NCBI GenBank assembly: GCA_025345505.1 | Contig: JANVCC010000130.1 | Location: 5,275,366 to 5,339,365 of the forward strand | DNA length: 64,000 bases | Source of the DNA: Todiramphus chloris collaris | Taxonomy: Eukaryota; Chordata; Aves; Coraciiformes; Alcedinidae | Direction of reading: 5' to 3' | In this document: piece by piece, positions 1 to 19,409 of the stretch | How positions within the stretch are numbered: position 1 is the stretch's first letter | How the letters are laid out: each line of letters opens with the position of its first letter | Notes under the pieces: model-generated | What the model was told of the DNA's origin: nothing | Seen by the model: the letters and a program-made list of their open reading frames with translations, nothing else | Database searches by the model: none | Position numbers and translations under genes: made by a program

Positions 1-988
1 ACTCAATAAGGAAAAAGCTTTCCTTGCAGCTTTACCCGCTTGTTAGCACAGTAACACTGCCTTTGGAACAACAGTCTGCACCTCCCTTCTTTCCAAAATT
101 GCTCAACAATCACCAAGCCACTGTCACATGCAAAGTGGGCTCACAAGCAATACTGCTGTACTTTTGTGTAGTGTTTACCCTATAAATATACACATCAGCA
201 CATACCCCATAAATAAACACAAACTACAGAGTGGGTTTGCAACACACAAATACCCAGCCAGACAGTCACCCTGCCCTCAACTTCCACCTGGAGAGAGAAT
301 CTTGGCAGGGAAGAATTAAAAAAGACTCTGGAAAATCACAAGTGTACAGTAGCCCCATTTGCTTAAACATTCTGGTAGCTTCCTGTATATTTCTACTTGA
401 ATAAAGTTAATTCATTAGAAACAATATTGCACATAAATAGAAACATTTTTGAGAACAGGACAGTCACTTAAACTATACTAAAGACAAAAAAATTCCATAG
501 TAGACTGAAACCCAAGAGCACAGGAAATCCTCAGAGGACAGACAGATCCTGTTTTCATGCTGAGTAGACCTTGATAACAACCAAGTTGAGTAAAAAATGA
601 GTGTTGTTCTCTGAAAGTTTGAGTGAGGCACAAGCAATGTCTTTTCTGGGTACATGTTTTAATTTTGCTTTCTTTTATCAGATAAATAAAGAAGATGTAT
701 CAACAACTAATCCATTCCAAAAATTTAATGAAAACTAAAACTTGCTAATCAAAACCAGAAAAATAGGTATCCTTAACTTTACTCTCCAATGAAACAACCT
801 CAGCTCCTCTTCTGTTAAATTTTCTTAAGTAAATTCTAATTTCTTTGAGCAATGATTACACAAACTGTAATTTCTTCTCTCATTAGACTTCCAGAGTTTT
901 AGACAAGTACAACCAAAAACCAAAACAAAACAACGTGTAACATCAGCTGTTTGTGACAAATCTGCAGACAAAACATAGTCAGGTATCA

Positions 989-10715
<9,727 letters not shown>

Positions 10716-11121
10716 CGCCAGCGCCCGGCAGCGGCTCCCCCTGACTCAGGCGCACGAGACTTCCTGCCCCGCTGCCGCGCCGCACGCCGGGAAATGGAGG
10801 CGGAGGGAGGCGCTGGACTCCGCGAGCGGGCGGGGCGGCGGGGGGCGGGCGGTGGCGCCCCCGCGCGGCCGCTGCAGCGGGCCAGCGCCGCTCGCTCTCC
10901 TCGCGGCGCCCTTGAGGCGCTGCCGCCTTCCCTTCCCCGCCCCGCCCTGGCCCCGGCCCCTGCCCTGCGGCAGCGCCCGGCCTTTCGCTCCCCGAGGGCC
11001 GGTTCGCCAGGGGTCGGTCCGGCCAAGCGGCTGCCCCGCGCGAAGGTCGTGGGGAGTAAAGCAGAGGGAGAGGCGGGGGGGAGGCGGGGACCTCCCTCCG
11101 GCGCTGTGGTGCGGGGGGCAG

Positions 11122-11159
11122 AGCGTGGCGGCACAGCGTGGCGGCACAGCGTGGCGGCA
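11122..11159. repeat. 13-bp minisatellite, three copies
   Basis: AGCGTGGCGGCAC occurs three times in tandem (the last copy lacks its final C) inside the CpG-rich region upstream of WASHC4. Confidence 0.9.
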
Positions 11160-13398
11160 GCCCCCGCGGGCAGCGGCGCCTCAGAGGTGCCAGCGGGGCA
11201 GGGGAGCCCTTTGTCTCCCCTCTTTGCTCTGCCCCCCAGCGTCTGTGAGCTAGTCGTTTCGGTGAGGCAGGGCCTGTCTCCTCTGGGAGCTTTTCTCCTT
11301 TCTCTGGGGTGTGCGGGGCCCCAGCCCGAGCGCCTCTCTCTCGCACGGATGCTGAGGAGAGGGGAAGCGCTGCCGGGGTCGGTCGGTCAGTGTCACACAC
11401 ACGGCACTCAGCGCTTCCCCTTTTGGAGGGGATCTGTCCCGCTCTGGGCAAGGGTCTGCAGCTCAGGGACAGCCGTGAGGGGTGACTGCTGCAATACTGC
11501 CATCTCATCATCTCGCTGACATTTGTTGTCACACAGAGCCATGAGGCGCTTACCTTCATGTGGGCAGTCACTCTTTTGGCTTGTTTTTTTTTTTTTCCCC
11601 AGGGCCCCAGTGGGTGTAATATCGGAGAATAAAAATAGAAGTACTTTGGATAACAAGAGAAGTAGCCATTCAGGGCCGTTAACAGTGGCCACAGGGATGA
11701 CATTACCTCAGCAGAATCTGCAGCGTCAGCAGAAGAGCAAATGGCTTCAAAAGCAGTGTCACCAGGAGCATCAGCAATTTCGGTAGGGAAACAGCAACAA
11801 AAACAGCAACCCCAATGAAATGTACCAGTAAGTGCAGGATCGTCCATAAAAGCTAACTCTGTAATGCAGAAGGTCTGAAAATAGCACCTACTATAGTTGT
11901 TTTCCAATTAACAGGAATCTATCCTTTGTTTTCTATCGATTTAAAAAATTTCTAGAGAAGAAAAATCTGTTTGACAGGTTTATTGTATTTTTTTTTTCCT
12001 ATTTAAAGTGCATTCTGAGAGACCAACCTAGGTCTGGGAAAGAAGAGATCAAATTTAATGTTGCGTGAAATGACATAAACAAAGTTTGGAATTTAAATTT
12101 TTTTTTAAGTTAGACAACTTTGGTAAATGTTGTCACATAATCATAATGTGACAACGTGACTATTGTGTGTCTCCTCCACTCACTGGCTTCTGTGCAAACT
12201 TAAGGTGTTCATATGGGGATTTGTAAGTCCCTAGAAGTTTAATTGTGCAGAACATTGACAGCTGGCAGTGAGCACAAGTGTCTCTAAGGAGATGAGAAGT
12301 ATTACACAAAATGAAACCACAATTTATGCTAGAGCTTAAGGATTGTGTTGTGTCTACAGCCGTGCAGATGCAGCTTTCATTGAACTCAGCAGAGCTGCTA
12401 TACATTTGTTCAGGGGCAACGTATGTCTATCTGTTTTGAAAAACAAAACAAAGCAATAGAAAACTTCTGTCTCCAAACCACATATGCTTTCTTTGAAACA
12501 AATACCCTTTCTTTTAGCTGTGAAAGACTGCACATAGACAGAGGCTTTCGGGCTGCTTAAAAAGTAGTCACCAGGCTTTTTGTTATCTGTCTCAGAAAAA
12601 CCTGTCCTTGAATGCTGCAAAATTGGTACAAGAGAGACAATGGTAGCAGTGGCACTACACTTGGTAGGGGCCTCTCTTCCCCACATCTGATCTGAAGGTA
12701 AAGAGTGAAATACTGTAGGGCTGGTTATTGCAAGGGTGTGAGGCCATTTAAACTGCATGCAAGGTAATCCAACTGGTTTGTCTGTGCAATGGCCCCACTG
12801 TCTGTGCACTGTCTGTGCACTGTCACCTGCACAGCATAAGCTGATGTAACCCTTGTTTTGAGTATGGGAAAAGAAAAATATTTTAAAAGAAAATGTGTTA
12901 AAATAGCACATTTTTTAAAAAAGGAGCAAGAGGTCCTATAATTGTAAAAATCACAATTAGACTCAAAAGTAAGTTCACTGATTGCGTTTTATGGTCATTC
13001 AAGATGCAGTTTCCTCTTGTCTCTCTAGGTGACAGTGTTTTATTGCTTACTCTGAAGTTACTTAGGTCAATTCTAGATGCTGCTAGAATTTTGATTTCCT
13101 CTGAAAAATCTGATTTAGACTTTATCTTGAAGTTGACTGTTTTAGTGACAGCAAGTCTAGCTTAACTTTGAATTAAAGTCTTCTGTGCTGTCTTACCAGT
13201 GAATGTCTTTATGCTGTTTGCTCATGTGAAATTATTGAGATTTTATAAGCATCATTTCTGAAAGTTGTGTGACACTCATGGATTCCATTTGTACCAGGAA
13301 GCGTTTATTTGGTTCAAGCTTATAGGAAATTGCCAAGATTGCTGAAATATTTATTGGTATCTTCAGATAATACCGTAGTCAGAAAAGTCTTTAGACTT

Positions 13399-14146
13399 TG
13401 TTTCCTGGTTTCAGTGAGAACAGAGATTTTACTTTTCAGCTCATTCTCTTCTAACTGCACTTTCTGAAGTTAGCAGCCTCTTCTCACAGGCAGTGTCTGC
13501 CCCTAGCAGTGATACCACCCCATGTTTAGAGTCAGTCCCAAGGATTGGTGTGCAGACCAAGGCCACTGCTGGATCTTGTGACCACATTGGGGGGTGCAGA
13601 AAGCGAAAGGCTGCACCTGCAGGGAGAAGCAGCCAGGACAGGTGACCCTGAACTGAGCAACAAGGTATTCCATCCCATATACGGCATATTCAGTACAAAG
13701 CTGAGGGATCATGAGGGTCTCTCTCAGCTCGGCTTTTCCGTCTTTTTGCTCTCTTCTTCAATGGCTGGCATCTGAGGAGGACTCTTTCTGTTCTGCCTTT
13801 GATTCTGATCCATGTGTTCCTGAATCCAGTACCAGAATCCAGCTCCTGAACACAGCTGACATGTGCTGCTGAACCCAGTCTTGGACTTTCTGGTGCCTGC
13901 TCCACAGCATCGGTGGTGATGTAATTGCCATCAGGGTGTTGGTTTTGATACTGGTTTTGTATATATTTGTATATATTCCATTTTTATTATTATTCTTTTA
14001 ATTTTCTTTGAAGCTGTTCTAGTTTCCTTTTCTAATCGCTCAGTCTCTCTCCCTTATTCCCTTTCTCTTCCCCTTTGTGGAGGGGAAGGTTAACAGAGAG
14101 CATCTGCTACAGGTCTACCAGGATGCCCTGACCCTAAACCTTGACA
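13399..14146 (+). mobile_element. Old ERVL-like LTR (degraded)
   Basis: The segment has the layout of an avian ERVL LTR in + orientation: it opens TGTTTCCTGGTTTCAG, contains GCAGCCAGGACAGGTGACCC then TATTCCATCCCATATAC and a degraded TATA region (CAGTACAAAGCTGAG near 13695), and closes near CCTAAACCTTGACA. The central block is alignable by eye to the younger LTR at 26162–26631 (TATTCCATACCATAT). I find no matching target-site duplication, so the ends are approximate and the copy is old. It could be a solo LTR or a fragment; no internal viral genes are seen next to it. Confidence 0.62.
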
Positions 14147-17100
14147 GTGGTTTTTGGTAAGTTGAATATTACTGAACACAGGCAGAGTTGAGAAAACAGT
14201 TTTGTTTTTTTCTTACCAGAACAAAGTGATCATGAAAATGAAATTGGACTTTCACATGAACTGAGTGAAATATGAACAGAAATATGTTCCAATTGAAATT
14301 ACATGTTATGTTTGAGTACTAGAAAAGGTAGGTGAGAGAATAAAGTCCAAAATACAGTAAAATTGTTACGGTGCTATGGTTGGTTTTGTTATGGAGTGAA
14401 GTGGCTAGGTATCTGTGGTTTCATAAATCAACAGGGACTTGATTCCATGAGGTATTAAAACCCCTTTTTTTCCTTTGAAGCTATCCCTGTAGGAAATACA
14501 ATTCAACACTGGACAATACAATTTCCTGGTATTTTTAAGCAGTATTTTTATGATGTTTGAAAGCTTAGTGAAAATTTTAACATAACATTCACACAGGAAC
14601 CATTTTATTAGAACAATCAACCAACCAAAAAAAAAAACCTCACAAAAAAAACCCCAAACCAACAAACTGGTGGAAAGCATCCAGAGCAAAAATTGCTTCT
14701 TGTGTATACAGGCAAAGCTCCACCAAGACTGACAGAATTGTAGTTACTTATAGGAGAAGGAATTTGGCTTGCTGGATCTGCAGGAAACAAGCTATGCTAT
14801 ACATTCCTTGTCTGTGGAACATTTAATGCTCAGCTCTTTGAATATTTTAAATCAAATAAAGTTCTTGCTCAAAGTTTTTGTGGCAGGATTCCCAGAAAGG
14901 ATTTACTATCCAAGATTTGCTCTTCACAACTCTGTTCCACAAAAATAACGCCAATTTTTGCTGAAGTAGTTTCTGTTCTGTTGTATGGAATTTTGAGAGA
15001 CTTCCATTTATTCATACGAGTAAGACATCTGCACATGATAGTGCTTTCTACTGGTTAAATTGGTAAAATAATTCCCTTTCCTCATCAAATATATGCCTCC
15101 TTTTCATTACTGAAGAAAAATGAAATGTCAAGCATAAGGTTTTCTAGGAGGCAGAAAATCCCTATCGGTGGGTTGTGAAAGCCTTGACGTTATGTGGGTG
15201 TCTGGCTTGACATGAAGACCCAGTGGAAAAAACAAAACAACAACAACAACAAGCAAAACAATACAAAATAATAAAAGCAGGTTTTAAATATAAATGTTGC
15301 AGGGTTAAAACACGAAATAGCTTTCTCATGAAAACTTGCTTCAGCAAGTGGACAAACATGACAAGTTTCTGTTGTATAAGATTTGAGTTGAAACTTGTCA
15401 TGCAATTAGCATAGTTAGGGAATGACCAGTACAAAGCCTTACTTTATTTTTTTTAATTACTGAATCTTTAAAACTGGGCGAACTCTAAAGTACTGCTGAG
15501 GAATTTGAGTCTATGACCAAATCTTTATTCATCATGAAAAGCCCCATCAAGGCTGATTTCCAACGACAAAAAGCCTAAGCAGAGCTAATTTTGTTGATTA
15601 CCGAATCCCAGGGCATGATTTTGAAAAGAAAGCAAATCCTGGAAGCTTTGCAATTTCCCAAGCACATCAGTATGTGCACTTAGTCCCACGGAACGTAGCC
15701 TTCCCTAATGATCTTGCCAAGTCTTGATGATATGTATCTTCAAAGACACTGAGCAACTTCTGCTGCACAGAAATGAACATGGATTTATAACGTTCAGCAG
15801 GAGTAGGTTTTATGTTTGTACTGTACATTCCTGCACACAGAAATGCGTTTTGCTTTCTGAGCTTGCTATTCAACAAGCATGTTTAACTCCTGAACAGTTT
15901 TTGTCTACATACCCCTACTTGGTTTTGTGACTTGCTACAGTACATGTCTGGAAAATTAGGGAAGAGAAAGGGGGAAGCCCATGCTGGCAAGTTTACTGTG
16001 GGTAATTGCAGGTTTTTTTCAAAGCTTAACTTTGACTTTAAGAAACAAGGAGCAGAAATGGAAGGAAAAAAAGTTAAGAGAGAAAACTCAGTGTATAAAA
16101 TGTGCTCCCAACCAGCTGCATAAATTTACACCGATACTGCTGAAGCTAGGATTGACAAGAAACTCATCATTTGCAAGGTACTTTTCTGACTGGGATACAG
16201 AAATCAGGGAGGGATGCTGTGTGTCACTTTTCCCAAACAACATAAACCCTGAAGGAATGCATTGTAACCTTATAATATTTAATACTGTTGTTGGAGTTTA
16301 CTATGTCACACAAAACCTACTGCTTATTCTCAGATGGGTCAACCTAACAATCTTCTGGATGACAAAAAGCGTACAGTTTGAGCTGACTGTGTTTACACTG
16401 ATCCCTGAAATTCTAAATAGCCAGTTTGTTAAGTGGTTATTAAAACCCATGCGTACGCATTCATATGCACTCTGATCACGGGGAGGAAGCTGATGGTTTG
16501 CAGATACCATCCTTGTATGTGATTTAGCATTCCCTTGTCCCTATTCATCTCCCTGCCCCTCTCATTGCTATGAAATCTGAAGTAAAGCCCACATCTCACT
16601 CCCCAGCTCCTCTTTATACCGTGATTCTGTTGACCATGGATACCTTCTCTTGTGATTCTTTTGCCACCTAACATTTCAATAGTCTGTGAAGTAAATTGAG
16701 ACATATTGTCTCCACAGGTTTGGAGCTGCGTTTTATAGATGAAGCTATGCCAACTAAGTTAAACCTTGGTGCGTTGTTACGTGCATTGTTTCATTATCTA
16801 TGTTGTGTGTGTGTAACAAACAGAGCCAGAAGTCATTACAAATTTCTTACCTAGGAAAACCACGTGTTTTGCCATAAGCTTGTGTGTCAGTGATTAAACG
16901 CCAAGTTGTGGTGCTCTGGTTGGAGAGGATTTTGTATTGTGACCCAGCATTTGGAGTTTCATGAACTTTCAGCAATGCTTGAATCCCGTTTCAAACTTTG
17001 CAGTAGAGGACCATTTTGATGCCAGCCTTTGGAGTGTAAAGTTGTTTGCACTCTATTGTATGGAATTCGTGCAACTCTCATCAAGTCATAGGAAGACTAT

Positions 17101-18383
17101 ACATACACTGATTTATCTTGCTGTCTGAGGAAATGGAATAGTGGCTGGAGTAAGGACTAGGTGTCTTTACTTCTGATTTACCATCACACAGTGGGTTTGG
17201 TCAGTTGCATGCCTGTCTTGTGCATGTGTGGATGGTCCCTGTATTGCTACAACAGCCCGGTTAAACTTCTTAAAGAAACTGCTAATTCAAAACGATTAAC
17301 GACAGGGATTTCAGACTAATAGCGCCTCTAGTAGCTAAATGATGCATTTTAATCCAACAGGAGTTTTACCGGTTTACAGTACAAGTTAAAGAGGGAAAAT
17401 TTTAAAGAAACACTTTTGACAATTAAATTTGGTAGATTTTATGTAAGATAATTAGAAGATAAGAAGTCACTTACCCATAGAAGCAGGAAGTACTATTTAA
17501 AAAATGAGCCACAAAGCAAATCTTCTAAGTTTTTGGATGAAATTTTGGAATGACTGTACACCGTTCTTTTTAAACCCTTAGTACCCCAGATCCTAGAGAA
17601 GGAACCACTTGTACAAAGATATCGTCCCCACTTGTTAATAGGACTTTTTGATTAACTCTACTAGTTTAGTTTTTAATGTCTCAGAGCAAAGAAACTCACT
17701 AATTTTCTTGGCTGACTTGAAAAAGCAAATCCCAGTGGTTTATTTTAATGAAAAAGTTTTTATTATCATTTCTGTTCATGACACTCATCCCCTACACTTA
17801 CACAGGGCTGCCAGGAGCCTTGAGTAAAGGGTAGGATGTAATTTTTGATGCACAGGAGTAAATCAGGGAATGAACGATGTTCTGCGAATTGCAATGCAGG
17901 CTGCTGTGTAACTTTACTCCATGGGGGAATTGTGTTGTGCCAATCTGATTTCCTTTGGGACTGGCACAATTAGCCTCCTGCAGCACCTCTCCTTCCCGTG
18001 TTCCCTGAATGTGGAGGGAGCAGCAGTTCTGCAGCACTACTCTTCTTGCAAGGACAGCAGAGTATTCGAAGTACCCTGAAGAAGAGGGTGGGAGCCTTGG
18101 AATGAAACCCTGGGGGATTCCTATCGCACTTCTTTTGCAGGAAAGCATAAAAAAAAACCACTGAAGCACAGATGTTTGCAAGTGCTAGGCAAGACTTTGC
18201 CTACTGTATTTTCTACTGTAGCAAGATCTCTGCAGGTCACACATTGGGCTTAAGCGCTGCTTCTGACCTCTCTGATGTGGTTAACAACTCAGACATATGA
18301 TCACCAACTTCTCCACTTTTTCCATCCTTGTTTTCATGATAGGAACAGTGTTTTCCAGCCTTTTACCCACCCTTGTTCTTTAA

Positions 18384-18599
18384 GTGTTGCTGGGGTTTAA
18401 ACCTGTCCCAGTTTGCGATGACGCTTACACTGCTGCTGTGCTATCTACTTTTGCTATTTGTGCCCCTTTGGTGATTATTTTCATTTGCCTTCTGTTTGTT
18501 TTGGGACTTGGAATTTGTATTTTCAAGATCCTCTCCATGCCCATGACAAGATTTTGTTGTGACTTTAGAAAAACACGGAAGTTGAAAGACTTCTGTTAA
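18384..18599 (+). other. Unexplained hydrophobic open frame upstream of ALDH1L2
   Basis: A 71-codon frame, starting GTG directly after an in-frame TAA, contains about 25 consecutive mostly hydrophobic residues (ICAPLVIIFICLLFVLGLG) followed by a basic, Cys-containing tail (FRKTRKLKDFC). The first bases (GTTGCTGGGGTTTAAACC) resemble the 3' end of some avian LTRs, so a repeat origin is possible. No ATG begins the frame. I cannot assign it. Confidence 0.12.
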
Positions 18600-19271
18600 T
18601 AGACCTCAAATGCTAGCAGATAATTTTTAATTATTAAGTAGAATGAACTGCTTTAAAAATACCTGTCCGTGTTGGCAATGCGAATTTCCAGAAAGTCATG
18701 AACATTTTTTGACCTCGTTGCTGTCACTTCTGGCGTGCAATAAGCTAAAAATTAATGCTGGTAATCCATGCGGTCTTTTGACTGTCACGGCAGATTGACA
18801 CGAACGTCTTGCCGACACCCCGGCAGACGGGACAGAGCTGGCGATGACCTGCTACGTCCCCCTGGAGCCGTGAATGGACGGGGGCCGCGGTGGGCTCCGC
18901 GGCAGCGGATTGCTGGGGGCACTGCACTCTGTGCCTCGGGGCCACAAAACGCACGCCCGAGCGGCCGTGACTCGCGTCCTCGCGGTCCGGGACCCCCCTG
19001 CCCCACGCCGCCAGTCCCTGCCCTCGCCCCCGTGGGAGCCCACGGGCACAACCCACCTCCGGGGGCCGCGCTCGGCCGGAGGGAGCGAGGGGCGGAGGCG
19101 CCGGCCCGTCTCCCTGCCCCCTGCCCCCTGCCCCCTGCCCGGGGCCGCTCCCGTCAGGTGCGGAGCGCTCCCGCCTTGGCCCGCGCGCCGGTCCCCGCGG
19201 GCCCGGGCGGGGGCGCGCCGCCGCGGCCGCGGATGCATGTGCTGGCGGGGCGCCAGCGGCATCGGCGCGGG

Positions 19272-19279
19272 TTGCATCA
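19272..19279 (-). promoter_or_regulatory. ALDH1L2: C/EBP–ATF response element (ATF4 site) before ALDH1L2
   Basis: TTGCATCA, the exact reverse complement of TGATGCAA, the composite C/EBP–ATF half-site motif bound by ATF4 heterodimers in amino-acid and mitochondrial stress. It lies 80 nt before the ALDH1L2 start codon. Mitochondrial one-carbon genes, ALDH1L2 among them, are known ATF4 targets in mammals. Its use in this species is inferred. Confidence 0.6.
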
Positions 19280-19358
19280 GACGAGGCGGGTCGCCGCGAC
19301 CGCCCTGCCGGCTCGGTCTTCGCCGGGCGACCGAGAGAGCCGGCGGAACCCCGCAAAG

Positions 19359-19409
19359 ATGCTGCGGATAGCCCCCCGGCTGCTGCGGACCATCTGCACC
19401 ACGACCGCG
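19359..19409 (+). CDS. ALDH1L2: ALDH1L2 exon 1 (presequence)
   Basis: 51 nt encoding residues 1–17, with four Arg, no acidic residue and hydrophobic spacing, as expected of a matrix-targeting peptide. The donor is GTGAGG. An in-frame ATG also exists 42 codons upstream at 19233 in weaker context. Intron 1 (19410–26757) is described by the repeat entries within it. Confidence 0.92.

Larger units (their letters stand above)
10716..19358. other. Intergenic region between WASHC4 and ALDH1L2 start codons
   Basis: 8.6 kb separating two divergent genes; it includes both 5' UTRs, whose transcription starts I cannot place. Contents seen: CpG-rich ends, a 13-bp minisatellite at 11.1 kb, an ERVL-like LTR at 13.4–14.1 kb, and an unexplained hydrophobic reading frame at 18384–18599. 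The rest (11.5–13.4 and 14.15–18.3 kb) is AT-rich sequence in which I recognise no gene. Confidence 0.8.
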
